Assembly (NCBI RefSeq): GCF_003722355.1
Contig: NZ_QWDD01000001.1
Location: forward strand, 310,001 to 374,000
Reading direction: 5' to 3'
Length of the DNA: 64,000 bases
DNA from: Methylocystis hirsuta
GTDB lineage: Bacteria; Pseudomonadota; Alphaproteobacteria; Rhizobiales; Beijerinckiaceae
The notes under the pieces are model-generated. The model made no database searches. It saw nothing but the letters and a program-made list of their open reading frames with translations, and had not been told where the DNA came from. This document shows positions 9,404 to 18,169 of the stretch, in pieces. The position numbers and the translations under genes were made by a program. Every line of letters starts with the position of its first letter. The first letter of the stretch is position 1.

Positions 9404-11482
9404 ATGCCTTCCCACATTTCTACGACCGCCTTGCGCGGCGCGTTTGCGCTGTCCTTATCCCTCTCCGCTTCCGCCGCTTTCGCCCAGCAATCCTTGCCTG
9501 TCATCGAGGTCGGCCCGTTAAGTCCGGCGCAACCAGGCTCGCCCGGCGAGGCGCTTGAGGACCAAACCGTCGTCACGCCGACGCGCGTCGAGCAGCCCCT
9601 GTCGAGCACCGGCGCCTCGGTCAGCGTCATTCACGCGCGTGACATTCAAAAGCGCGGATCGCTCGGCTTCAACGACGTTCTGCGCGGCGTTCCGGGACTT
9701 GACGTCTATTCGAACGGCGGGCCTGGCACGCAGACCTCCGTGGCCTTGCGCGGCTCGACGCCCGGCCAGACTCTCGTTCTGATCGATGGCGTTCGCATCG
9801 GCGATCCGACGAGCACGGACGGTTCGGTCGATTTCGGCCGGCTGCTTCCGACTGACATCGAGCGGATCGAAGTGCTGCGCGGTCCGCAATCGGCGCTCTA
9901 CGGCTCCGACGCCATGGGCGGCGTGATCAATATCATCACCCGCCGCGGCAAGGGCGCGCCGCAAGGCTGGCTCATGTCGGAAGGCGGCTCCTATGGAACG
10001 TCATCGTCGCGCGCGTCGATCTCCGGCGCCGACGGACAGGGTTCCTACGCGCTGTCGATCTCCGGCCTCCATGCCGATGGCTTCCCGCGTTACGGCTATC
10101 GTCAGCAGCGCCCGATCGTGATCGGCGATCAGACGACGCCGCTGCCGCCGCTTCCCGCCAATGATCCGACGAACAACGTCGGCGTCACCGGGCGCATCGG
10201 CTATGACTTCACCGAAGATGCGCGGATCGAGGCGGGTCTCGCCGGCTACGACAGCGCCATTCGCTACGACAATCCCTACGCCTTCAATCCTTGGAGCGTC
10301 TTCGATCCTTTCAATCATCAGCACGCGACCTTCATGCAGGGCTATGTGCGGCTCGGCGCCGACATGTTCGACAAGATTCTGCGCAACAGGCTGACGCTCT
10401 ACGCCAATCGCGGCAATCGCGACGCGTGGTCGACGGAAGCCTGTTTCGACACGCTGACCTTCCTGTCGCGGAACTGCCGCTTCGGCTTTCTCGGCGGACG
10501 GCGCGGCGTCGAATATCAAAGCGATGTCGCGCTTGGGCCGCTGGGTCTTGCGACCATCGGTTCGCGCGTCGAAACCGAGACGGCGCAAAATTCGCGCGAG
10601 GCCTGGATCGTCGATGATTACGCGCCGACGCACGCCGTCCAGACGACATGGTCCGGCTATGCGCAGCATCAATTCACGCTCTTCGACCGGCTCGACATTT
10701 CTTATGGCGGGCGCGCCGATGCGGTGAGCAAGAACCAAACGTTTCTCACCTGGCGGACGATGGCGAATTTCCGCATCGATGAGATTGGCATGCGGCTGCG
10801 CGGCTCCGCGGCGACCGGCGCGAAAACCGCTTCGCTCTATCAGCGGTTCAGCCAGTACGGCGATCCAACGCTCGCGCCCGAACGCGTCATCGGCTTCGAC
10901 GCCGGCATAGATCAGAGTTTTTTCGGCGGCTTCGCCACGGCCTCCGTTTCGGTCTTTCACAACCGATACGAAAATCTTGTTCAGTTCGGAAAGGCCGAGA
11001 GCTGCACGGCGACGCAGATCTTCGGCTGCTATTTCAACGTCGGACGGGCGGATACGCGCGGCGTCGAATTTTCGGGTGAAGCTGCGCTCGTGCCCGGCGC
11101 TCTGCTGTTGCGGGGAAGCTACACCTTCCTTTCCGCGCGCAATCTCGATGTCGACGAGGACAGCATCTACGCCGGACGCACGCTTTTGCGCCGCCCGCGT
11201 CACAAGGGCATGTGGTCGGTCATTTATACGGGCGCGCCGGGTCTCGAACTTGAGGCGCGCGCCAATATCGTCGGCGCCGCGCATGACGTGGATTTCATCT
11301 TCAACAAACGCGTGATGCTCGCGCCCTATGTGCGGCTCGATCTCTTCGCGAACTACAAGCTGACCGACTCGCTGACGCTCCAGGGCCGCATCGAGAATGT
11401 GGGCAATGCGCTCTACGAGGAAGTCTACAACTATTCCACGACGGCGCGCGCCTTCTACGGCGGCGTGAAATACGCCTGGTGA
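9404..11482 (+). CDS. btuB: TonB-dependent outer-membrane receptor, vitamin B12 type
   Basis: The 692-residue protein has a cleavable signal peptide (residues 1-27, ending SASAAFAQ). A plug domain follows (TRVEQPLSSTGASVSVI, then VLIDGVRIGDP and IERIEVLRGPQSALYGSDAMGGVINIITRRG), then a beta-barrel that ends in a terminal aromatic, as expected. The ATG at 9404 was chosen because it starts a clean signal peptide; the frame is open further upstream into the riboswitch. The B12 riboswitch makes cobalamin (or a cobamide) the likely substrate. The following two genes may be cotranscribed. Confidence 0.93.
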   Translation: MPSHISTTALRGAFALSLSLSASAAFAQQSLPVIEVGPLSPAQPGSPGEALEDQTVVTPTRVEQPLSSTGASVSVIHARDIQKRGSLGFNDVLRGVPGLDVYSNGGPGTQTSVALRGSTPGQTLVLIDGVRIGDPTSTDGSVDFGRLLPTDIERIEVLRGPQSALYGSDAMGGVINIITRRGKGAPQGWLMSEGGSYGTSSSRASISGADGQGSYALSISGLHADGFPRYGYRQQRPIVIGDQTTPLPPLPANDPTNNVGVTGRIGYDFTEDARIEAGLAGYDSAIRYDNPYAFNPWSVFDPFNHQHATFMQGYVRLGADMFDKILRNRLTLYANRGNRDAWSTEACFDTLTFLSRNCRFGFLGGRRGVEYQSDVALGPLGLATIGSRVETETAQNSREAWIVDDYAPTHAVQTTWSGYAQHQFTLFDRLDISYGGRADAVSKNQTFLTWRTMANFRIDEIGMRLRGSAATGAKTASLYQRFSQYGDPTLAPERVIGFDAGIDQSFFGGFATASVSVFHNRYENLVQFGKAESCTATQIFGCYFNVGRADTRGVEFSGEAALVPGALLLRGSYTFLSARNLDVDEDSIYAGRTLLRRPRHKGMWSVIYTGAPGLELEARANIVGAAHDVDFIFNKRVMLAPYVRLDLFANYKLTDSLTLQGRIENVGNALYEEVYNYSTTARAFYGGVKYAW

Positions 11483-11506
11483 CGAATGAATTGCAGGGAG
11501 ATCGAC

Positions 11507-12118
11507 ATGGAAACCAGCGCAGAGATAACGCCAAATATAACGCCAAGCACAACGCCGAGACGCATCGTCGAGCCCGATGGCGCGGCGCTCGACGTCTTCT
11601 CCCTGCCGCTAGATGCGGCGAGTCTCGAAGAACTCTTTCGCGACCTTTTCGAACATCACTGGCGCGAAATCGTCTTCGGGCCGATCATTCAAGGCGCGGC
11701 GTGGGAGATCCACGCCGATCGCGCGCCGACGCGCATCAGGCTGCTCGACGGCTATCTCACCGTCGCCTTCGGCGTCACGCATTTTCATGTCTGCATCGGC
11801 GAGAACAAGGGATCGCGCGCCCGGCCGACGTCTCCCGAACTTGCACAGCTCAGACGCACGTCGCGCGCCGAACTCTATCGCCGGCGAAACACGAGCTGCG
11901 TGCCGATGTCGTGGGGACTGCAATTGTTCAACGGCGCCGGCGAACAGCAGATCACCGTGCTGCTGCCCAACCCATTCCTCGACGCGGAGACGGACAAAGT
12001 CCTGAAAGAACCGGATTGGTCGCGCCTCGCGCTGTGGGACAAATTGCGCGCGCGCTGGTTTGGCCTGCACGACCCCGATCCCATTGATCGTTCAGCTGGC
12101 CGGTCGCGAGGCGACTGA
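11507..12118 (+). CDS. Unknown protein of the B12-receptor locus
   Basis: This 203-residue soluble protein has no signal peptide or membrane segment that I can see. I do not recognise its function. It starts 24 bases after btuB with a good ribosome site (CAGGGAG, then ATG at 11507). Its N-terminus has three imperfect 12-base units encoding a TPxI/TPST-type repeat. A conserved-looking core holds FGVTHFHVCIGEN and MSWGLQLFNG with a following TVLLPNPF. Histidines and a cysteine in the first stretch could bind a ligand or metal, but this is speculation. The position under the B12 riboswitch suggests a role in corrinoid uptake or handling. Confidence 0.75.
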   Translation: METSAEITPNITPSTTPRRIVEPDGAALDVFSLPLDAASLEELFRDLFEHHWREIVFGPIIQGAAWEIHADRAPTRIRLLDGYLTVAFGVTHFHVCIGENKGSRARPTSPELAQLRRTSRAELYRRRNTSCVPMSWGLQLFNGAGEQQITVLLPNPFLDAETDKVLKEPDWSRLALWDKLRARWFGLHDPDPIDRSAGRSRGD

Positions 12119-12172
12119 CGCGCCGCGCTTTTGATTTCGACTTCCCAATGTTCACTTGAAAGGAGAAACCTC

Positions 12173-12727
12173 ATGTCGCTGACGCTTTCCACTCTTCCGA
12201 CGACAAACCGCCGCGCGCTCTGGGCCGCGACGTTCATCGCCGCGAGCATTATTTTCAGTTTCGGTTGGGCTTGCGCCTTGCCGCTCGCGGGCTTCGCGGC
12301 CGTTGCGGCGCTCACCACGGCGCGTCGCGAGGCCCTGCTGCTGACCGGCGTGGTCTGGCTCACGAATCAGGCCGTGGGCTTTCTGTTCCTGCATTATCCG
12401 ACGGACGCCATGACGCTGTTTTGGGGCGGCGCGCTTGGCGTCATCGCTTTGCTGTCGTGTGAAAGCGCCGGCCTGCTCGCGCGCCGCTTTTCTGGTTTCG
12501 CCGGCGGTCTCGCCGCTTTCCTCGCGGCCTTCGTCGTCTATGAGAGCCTGATTATGGCGATCACGGCGGCGACAGGCCCTGGCGTCGACCATTTCACCGC
12601 GCCGGTCGTGACGCGGATCTTTCTCGTCAATCTGAGCGCCTTCGCTGTGCTGTTGATGTTGAAGTCCGCAGGCGCCGCAGTTGCGTATCGCAATGCCGCG
12701 AAGACGTTCGCGTCGCGCCCGATCTAG
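12173..12727 (+). CDS. Integral membrane protein of the B12-receptor locus
   Basis: The 184-residue protein is almost entirely hydrophobic, with about five or six predicted membrane helices, including a first one at about 14-38 and others around FFLHYPTDAM-type loops. The ATG at 12173 follows AAGGAG. Function unknown. Being third after the riboswitch and btuB, it could be an inner-membrane component of corrinoid or cobalt uptake, but it does not show the CbtA/CbtB features I know. Its last 247 bases are duplicated without gaps at 18163-18409, where they are fused to a fragment of pduO. Confidence 0.75.
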   Translation: MSLTLSTLPTTNRRALWAATFIAASIIFSFGWACALPLAGFAAVAALTTARREALLLTGVVWLTNQAVGFLFLHYPTDAMTLFWGGALGVIALLSCESAGLLARRFSGFAGGLAAFLAAFVVYESLIMAITAATGPGVDHFTAPVVTRIFLVNLSAFAVLLMLKSAGAAVAYRNAAKTFASRPI

Positions 12728-13056
12728 GCGCGAAGAAGCCATGGACGAAGGTGGTCGCGACCCTGAGCGGACGTGGTGCTGACTGAGTCACTGTCCGCTT
12801 CAGGCCTTAATGCGGCTTCGGGTTGAGTCGCTGACCGGTGAGGTCCGGGAAGAAGGAAAGAACAAGGACCAACTCGCGATGGCCGTGTTCTTTTCGCCGA
12901 ACAGGGAATCGTAGCCAGCGCGTGCGCGTCGCCTCTGACCGTCTCCACAATGCGACCTACACGACTGAGTCTGCTTCGAAAAATATCTGAAGATAAAACA
13001 GCCCAGATGAATTTGCTTGATACCAAAACAACTTACGGGATTGAGGCATAATCCTT
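12728..13056. other. Intergenic region with two GACTGAGTC palindromes
   Basis: No gene is supported. The first bases after the stop codon (GGCGCGAAGAAGCC) resemble those after the truncated copy at 18409, so the duplication extends slightly past the coding part. Two 9-base palindromes GACTGAGTC lie at 12781-12789 and 12963-12971, upstream of the histidine kinase. Confidence 0.5.
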
Positions 13057-13734
13057 TTGAATGTTGCATCAGACGGACCGCCGGAATTGAGGCGGGAAAT
13101 AGCTTCGCTGAGAGCGCAGCTGGCCGCGTCGCAGCAGCGCTACGAAGAGATTTGCCATCGGATCAGAAACGAATTGCAGGTCTTGTCGGCTCTCTTTGCC
13201 GCGCAGCGGAGACAGTGTGGCCATCCGGTACAATGCGACATCTGCGTTTCGCGCATCTGCGCGACCGCGGCGCTCCACGGCGCGCTCGATACGAATGAGC
13301 ACGAGATTTGCAGCCTCGGCTCTTTCGTTAAGCTTCTCGCTGAAACTCTGCATTCGGCCTTTGACAGTCGTTATGAGAGCATCGTGACCATAGACGGGGA
13401 TTTCGAAATTGACTGCGCGCGCGCAAAAAGCGTCGGGCTTGTGGTCGTCGAAGCGACGGTAAATGCTCTCAAATACGCCCTCGTCGGTCTCGAGAAGGGC
13501 AGGATCGAAACGCGCGTCCGGTGTTTCCGGGGCGAGGTCGAGCTTGTCGTTGAAAACAACGGAGCGCCCTTTCCTTTAAAAGCATTGTCCCAGTCGACCG
13601 AAATTTCAGGAAAGGGCCTCACGCTCATGCATGATATTGCGGCGCATCTCGACGGAGCCTTGGAGATCACGCCGAGTCCCATGGGAACTGCCCTGCGGCT
13701 CACTTTTCGGGTCACTCTCCCGCAGCGATGCTAG
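13057..13734 (+). CDS. Orphan cytoplasmic histidine kinase (HisKA_2 type)
   Basis: The 225-residue protein has a short coiled-coil start, a HisKA_2-like phospho-acceptor helix with His34 in CHRIRNELQVLSAL, and an HATPase domain with the N-box VVVEATVNALKYAL and a glycine box in ISGKGLTLMHDIAAHL. There is no sensor or membrane domain, so the input must come from a partner. The start is a TTG at 13057 with GAGG about ten bases upstream; no earlier ATG fits. HisKA_2 kinases often feed the PhyR stress response, and phyR is in this window, but a link is only inferred. Confidence 0.8.
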   Translation: MNVASDGPPELRREIASLRAQLAASQQRYEEICHRIRNELQVLSALFAAQRRQCGHPVQCDICVSRICATAALHGALDTNEHEICSLGSFVKLLAETLHSAFDSRYESIVTIDGDFEIDCARAKSVGLVVVEATVNALKYALVGLEKGRIETRVRCFRGEVELVVENNGAPFPLKALSQSTEISGKGLTLMHDIAAHLDGALEITPSPMGTALRLTFRVTLPQRC

Positions 13735-13782
13735 GGGCCCGACAAGCCACGGCGATTTGCTCAAGCGCGCACTGCGGACGAA

Positions 13783-13820
13783 CGCGCCAGCGCGAACAAG
13801 AGATCGCTCAGTCGATCGGG
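13783..13820 (-). pseudogene. Short remnant of pduO 3' region
   Basis: About 34 of 38 bases match the part of the intact pduO gene at roughly 21783-21820, in the same orientation. It codes for nothing by itself. It is the leftmost of three pduO scars in this region. Confidence 0.6.
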
Positions 13821-13934
13821 TCAGGCCGCGACCCGATGCGGATCTTCGTCGGGCCGAGTTCTTGCGGCGCGTCAATTCAGCGCCCTCTAAGGCGACTGAG
13901 ATCGCGCTGACTTGCGCCTCGCAAAAATTCGGCT

Positions 13935-14900
13935 TTAGTGAATATGCGCCTTGGGGCCATTGCCCGCGGTCGCATCGTTGCCGCTGTCGCGGCGGCAGGC
14001 CATCCGCACGCGTTCCCGTAGCCACATATGCGCGTGATCTTTTTCGTGGCGTGGATGCCAGAGCATCATCAACGCGTAGCGGGGCAGGTCGATCGGGATC
14101 GGCAGGATTTTGAGCGGAGCCAGCTGTACGAACTGCTCGGCCATCCTCTGGGGCAGACAGAGCATGAGGTCGGTCTTCTCGAGAATCCAGGGCGTCGTCA
14201 AGAAGTTCGGCAGGACAAGAAATACGTTTCGACGTAGCCCCAGCTTCGCGAGACTGTCGTCGATCAGGCCTGTGCCTGCTTCCCGCCAGCTGATCAGCAC
14301 ATGCTTGCATTCCAGAAATTGCGCCAGACTGATGTCATTGCCCGGGACTGCGGCGTTGGATTTTCTTGTGAGGCAAACGATGCTCTCGTCCATCAACATC
14401 TGCGAACAGACGTGCGGCGCGCCGCCAAAGATTGCGTCGAAGCCGATCGCCAGATCGATATTGTCTTTCTCGAGCACGATGTGGGGCGGCCCGGTTATCG
14501 GCTGCCGAATATGCACCTCGATATGTGGGGCGATGCGGATCATCGACTCGGCAAGCGTCGGCAACAGGGCGAATCCGACATAGTCGCTTGTGGAGATCAC
14601 GAAGCGCCGCCGGCTGGTCGCGGGATCGAATTCTGGCGGCGGTTCGACGATCCTTTCGATCTCCCGAAGCACCGCCGCCGTTGGCTCCAGCAACGCAAGC
14701 GCGCGCGCCGTAGGGACCATGCCCGCTGCGGACTTCACGAGTATCGGATCGTCGAGCTGATTGCGCAGCCTGCGCAGAATATGGCTCATGGCGGGCTGGC
14801 TCAGACATAGCTTTTCTGCGGCGCGCGACACATTCTTCTCTTCGAGAAGCGCCTTCAGCGCCAGCAACAGATTGAGGTCGAAAGACTTGAGGTTGACCAT
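13935..14900 (-). CDS. LysR-family transcriptional regulator
   Basis: The 321-residue protein has an N-terminal winged helix-turn-helix (FDLNLLLALKALLEEKNVSRAAEKLCLSQ region, residues 4-60) and a C-terminal periplasmic-binding-like effector domain. The pattern LSQPAMSHILRRLR is typical, and the overall look is that of the NodD/LeuO-like branch. ATG 14900 starts the conserved domain; the frame is open 54 codons further upstream but without homology. It is divergent from the DUF938 gene 245 bases away, so by the usual LysR rule it may control that cassette. The effector is unknown. Confidence 0.9.
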   Translation of the reverse strand: MVNLKSFDLNLLLALKALLEEKNVSRAAEKLCLSQPAMSHILRRLRNQLDDPILVKSAAGMVPTARALALLEPTAAVLREIERIVEPPPEFDPATSRRRFVISTSDYVGFALLPTLAESMIRIAPHIEVHIRQPITGPPHIVLEKDNIDLAIGFDAIFGGAPHVCSQMLMDESIVCLTRKSNAAVPGNDISLAQFLECKHVLISWREAGTGLIDDSLAKLGLRRNVFLVLPNFLTTPWILEKTDLMLCLPQRMAEQFVQLAPLKILPIPIDLPRYALMMLWHPRHEKDHAHMWLRERVRMACRRDSGNDATAGNGPKAHIH

Positions 14901-15145
14901 CCTGTCGCTGCCTCTTGCGAATTGAGTCTGCTGTTCCGAACTCGTCGACGGCAGCTCGTCTAGGGGTTTAGTTCCCCGAATGAGTTCATAAGATTTTCGA
15001 ATTTTACCGCGTCGGCGACAATCGATAAAGCTTTCGACGGCTTGGCCTGGAACAACATCCAAAAATGAAAGGCCGCGAAGCGTTCGACGCTTCCGCGCCG
15101 CCGGGCGAGCGGCGCAAGCGTCGAGGAAAACCGAGGAGGACCACC

Positions 15146-15805
15146 ATGTCCAACAATGCGCCTGCAGACCGTCCGCCGATCGATCCGCATCCGCTCAGCC
15201 CCTATGTTGCGTGGGCGGGGAATCGAAACCGGGATCCGATTCTGAGCATGTTCAAAGAGATCTTTCCGAACAGCGGCAATGTGCTTGAACTTGCGAGCGG
15301 CGCCGGCAACCACATCAACCATTTCGCGCCGCATTTCCCGAATCTGTCGTTTCAGCCTTCCGACTATGACGTCGAAGTGTTCGATTCGATCAAGAAGAAG
15401 CGCGACGAAGCAGGCGGCAAGAATATCTTCGATCCCATCAAAATCGATCTGACTGAGCCCCAGACCTGGCCCAGCGCCAGCGATCGGCTCTACGACGCCA
15501 TTTTCGTCGTGAACCTCTTCCAGGTCGCGCCGGTCTCGATCTGCGACGGCATCGCTCAAGTCGCCGACCGCGTGTTGACCAAGGATGGCTTTGTCGCGAT
15601 CTATGGGCCCTTCAAGGTTGACGGCAGTTATACGACCGAATCAAACGCCGCTTTCGATCAGGAGATCCTCGCGCCCAAGATTGCCGAATGGGGCCTTAAG
15701 GACGTGCGTGACCTCGAGCGCGCCGCCAACGCACACAATATCGCGCTTAAGAAAATTATGGACATGCCGGCGAATAACTTCATTCTTCTCTTTGGGCGCG
15801 CATGA
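15146..15805 (+). CDS. DUF938-family class I SAM-dependent methyltransferase
   Basis: The 219-residue protein has the AdoMet-binding motif VLELASGAGNH near residue 46 and the YDAIFVVNLFQVAP segment typical of DUF938 proteins, which have no assigned substrate. ATG 15146 follows GAGGAGGACC, a strong ribosome site, and replaces an upstream in-frame ATG at 15065. It is the first of four closely spaced plus-strand genes (gaps 31, 33 and about 17 bases) and is divergent from the LysR gene. Confidence 0.88.
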   Translation: MSNNAPADRPPIDPHPLSPYVAWAGNRNRDPILSMFKEIFPNSGNVLELASGAGNHINHFAPHFPNLSFQPSDYDVEVFDSIKKKRDEAGGKNIFDPIKIDLTEPQTWPSASDRLYDAIFVVNLFQVAPVSICDGIAQVADRVLTKDGFVAIYGPFKVDGSYTTESNAAFDQEILAPKIAEWGLKDVRDLERAANAHNIALKKIMDMPANNFILLFGRA

Positions 15806-15836
15806 GGCGAGCGCGGCCGAAGAGAATTGACGCGCC

Positions 15837-16583
15837 ATGACAGAACCGGCGATGGCGAATAGGGGGGTGGCGCTCGTGATTGGCGTTGGCGCCGAGTCGG
15901 GCCTCGGCGCGGCGCTGGCGCGGCGTTTCGCGCGCGAAGGGCTCCGCGTCGTGGTCGCGGGCCGCACGCCGGAGCGGCTGCGAAGCGTCGCCGAACAGAT
16001 TGCCGCTACGGGCGGCGCGGTCGCGATCAAGGCCGCCGACGCCACGAGCGAAGCCGATGTCGCGGACCTCTTCGACGAAGCGGACCGCGACGGCGACCTC
16101 GCGCTGGTCGCCTACAATGTTGGGAGCAATGTCGCCGCTTCCGCTCAGGACACGGCGCCCGAACTCTTCGAGCGCCTTTGGCGACAAAACGCCCTCGGCG
16201 GCTTCGTCGTCGGGCGGGAGGCCGCCCGGCGCTTCTCGCAGCGCGGGCGAGGCACGATCCTGTTCACCGGCGCAACGGCGTCCTTGCGGGCGCGTCCGCC
16301 CTTTCTTGCCTTCGCCGCCGCCAAAGCCGCCTTGCGCGCCGTCGCCCAAGGCCTTGCGCGCGAGTTCGGCGCCAAGGGCGTTCATGTCGCCCATATCGTC
16401 ATCGACGGCGTGATCGCGGGCGAATATGCGGCGACGAATTTCGCCGAATACGCTCGTTCGAAAGGCGCGGACGGCGTCCTTGCCGTGGACGACATCGCCG
16501 ACGCCTATTGGGCGCTGCACTGCCAGAAGCGCAGCGCCTGGACTCACGAAATGGATCTTCGGCCCTTCAAGGAGCCTTTCTAG
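15837..16583 (+). CDS. Short-chain dehydrogenase/reductase with altered active site
   Basis: The 248-residue Rossmann protein has the cofactor motif GVGAESGLGAALA at residues 16-28 and the NAG-equivalent region YNVGSN. The usual catalytic YxxxK is FAAAK (in AFAAAKAALRA), so the catalytic tyrosine is phenylalanine, while the lysine is kept. The upstream serine position reads FTGATAS. Such members may be weak or non-classical oxidoreductases. It is second in a four-gene cassette with an unknown methyltransferase, DUF1326 and DUF2182. Confidence 0.86.
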   Translation: MTEPAMANRGVALVIGVGAESGLGAALARRFAREGLRVVVAGRTPERLRSVAEQIAATGGAVAIKAADATSEADVADLFDEADRDGDLALVAYNVGSNVAASAQDTAPELFERLWRQNALGGFVVGREAARRFSQRGRGTILFTGATASLRARPPFLAFAAAKAALRAVAQGLAREFGAKGVHVAHIVIDGVIAGEYAATNFAEYARSKGADGVLAVDDIADAYWALHCQKRSAWTHEMDLRPFKEPF

Positions 16584-16616
16584 GTCCACACGTTACCGCC
16601 GGGGAGAAAGCAGAAA

Positions 16617-17240
16617 ATGGCGACGCGAACAAAGTGGCGCTTTGTCGGCGACTATCTCGAGAACTGCAATTGCGACATCGTCTGTCCCTGCCTGGTCTCG
16701 ACGAAGGCCATGATGGCGACGCCGACGCAAGGGTGCTGCGACAACATTTTGGCGTTCCACATCGACGAAGGCCATTATGGCGACGTGGCGCTGGATGGGC
16801 TGAATGTGGCGCTCGCAGCGCATGCGCCGGGTCCCATGGCGGAGGGCGACTGGACGCTCGCCGTCTATATCGACGAGCGCGCGACCGACGAACAGACAGC
16901 CGCTCTGGGAGCAATTTTCAGTGGCGACGAAGGCGGACCGATGGCGGCTTTCGCGCCTTTGGTCGGAACGCATCTCGGCGTCAGGAAGACATCGATCCAT
17001 TACACGATCGAGGGCAAATCGCGCTTAGTCGAAATCCCGGGCGTTCTCGCCGTCGCTGTCGATCCGCTGGCGAGCATGCATCCGAGCGGCGAAATCTGGG
17101 GCATGACCGGGCATCCGCTCGCGCCGGAGAAAATCGCTTTCGGCGTCGGCCGCACGGGCAATCATTTCAACGACCACGGCATGGACTGGAATAATTCGGG
17201 CCAGAACGGGCATTACGCGCCGATCGAGTGGTCGAATTGA
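16617..17240 (+). CDS. DUF1326 domain protein
   Basis: The 207-residue soluble protein matches the DUF1326 pattern. Its cysteine-rich start NCNCDIVCPCLVS is followed by a second cysteine pair in QGCCDNILAFHI, and histidines are spread through the chain (HLGVRKTSIHYTIEGKS, GNHFNDHGMDW). The cysteines suggest metal or cofactor binding, but no activity is established for the family. DUF1326 genes frequently sit beside DUF2182 membrane proteins, as here, so the two probably act together at the membrane. Confidence 0.88.
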   Translation: MATRTKWRFVGDYLENCNCDIVCPCLVSTKAMMATPTQGCCDNILAFHIDEGHYGDVALDGLNVALAAHAPGPMAEGDWTLAVYIDERATDEQTAALGAIFSGDEGGPMAAFAPLVGTHLGVRKTSIHYTIEGKSRLVEIPGVLAVAVDPLASMHPSGEIWGMTGHPLAPEKIAFGVGRTGNHFNDHGMDWNNSGQNGHYAPIEWSN

Positions 17241-17257
17241 CGGATGGCGCCCCCCGC

Positions 17258-18037
17258 ATGGAACAGACGCGCGTGGACCTGATTGCGCTTCAGCGTAACG
17301 CGATCCTTGCGTTGCTGATCGCATTGTCGGTTGCGGCGTGGGCGCTTCTGATCTGGCAAGGCGCAGGTCATGACGCCCATAGCAGCATGGCCTCGCCGTC
17401 CATGGGACTCGGCGCGCCGCTCTTCATCGCTGTCTGGCTGGCGATGACGGTTGCGATGATGTTTCCGACGGTGGCGCCGATGGCGCTGACCTTCCACAAA
17501 ATGCAGGCCGCGCGCCGCAAACGGGGACAGGCCTTCGTCGGAACATGGGCCTTCCTCGCCGGCTATCTGCTCGTCTGGATGGCGTCCGGCCTCCTTGCTT
17601 ATTTTGGCGCGCTCGCCGCGGAGGCTGCCGCCGCGCGTCTGGATCTTTCGGCGCCGGCGCAGGGGCGCGTCGGCGGTTTGATCCTCATCGCCGCCGGACT
17701 CTACCAGCTCACGCCATTGAAAGAGCTCTGCCTGACCAAGTGCCGCACGCCGATCGGCTTCATCATGACCTCCTGGCGCGAGGGGACGCTCGGCGCCCTG
17801 CAGATGGGCGCGCATCACGGCGCCTGGTGCCTGGGCTGCTGCTGGCTGCTTTGCGCGATCATGTTTCCTCTCGGCATGATGAACGTCGCCGCGCTTGCGA
17901 GCGTGACGGCGATCGTTTTCGCCGAGAAGGCCCTGCCGTGGGGGCCCGCCGTGGCGCAGGCGATGGGCATTATCATCTTCGTCTATGGTCTCTTGATCAT
18001 GATCCAGCCTCAGGCGCTTCCGATCTTCCATGGATGA
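17258..18037 (+). CDS. DUF2182 integral membrane protein
   Basis: The 259-residue protein has about six or seven membrane helices and the DUF2182 hallmarks: WLAMTVAMMFPTVAPM early, KELCLTKCRTPIGF in the middle, and a metal-binding-like loop MGAHHGAWCLGCCW. The family is annotated as predicted metal-binding membrane proteins of unknown role. The frame also has a GTG at 17228 that would overlap the DUF1326 stop codon; the ATG at 17258 is my choice, without strong evidence. It ends the cassette starting at 15146. Confidence 0.87.
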   Translation: MEQTRVDLIALQRNAILALLIALSVAAWALLIWQGAGHDAHSSMASPSMGLGAPLFIAVWLAMTVAMMFPTVAPMALTFHKMQAARRKRGQAFVGTWAFLAGYLLVWMASGLLAYFGALAAEAAAARLDLSAPAQGRVGGLILIAAGLYQLTPLKELCLTKCRTPIGFIMTSWREGTLGALQMGAHHGAWCLGCCWLLCAIMFPLGMMNVAALASVTAIVFAEKALPWGPAVAQAMGIIIFVYGLLIMIQPQALPIFHG

Positions 18038-18118
18038 TGGGGCTTCGCTGGGCCGCGCAGGGGAACCTCGCGGGAAGGCGGAGACGTGGCGCGAAGGAGG
18101 CGCCTCGCGAGGAAGCTG

Positions 18119-18169
18119 CAGCCGCCGAGCATGCGGTCGGCGTTTCCGCTTGGCAGGTCCGCGCGCCGC
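18119..18169 (-). pseudogene. Remnant of pduO 3' end
   Basis: About 43 of 51 bases match the extreme 3' end of the intact pduO gene (21732-21782), same orientation, without gaps. Its right end merges into the truncated membrane gene copy, with the shared GCGCGCCGC-like stretch at the junction. This is the middle of the three pduO scars. Confidence 0.7.

Noticed and set aside
11479..12087. 202-codon frame overlapping the unknown B12-locus gene in another frame
   Set aside because: It starts inside the end of btuB and is arginine-rich like other shadows; the frame from 11507 has a ribosome site and a protein-like composition.
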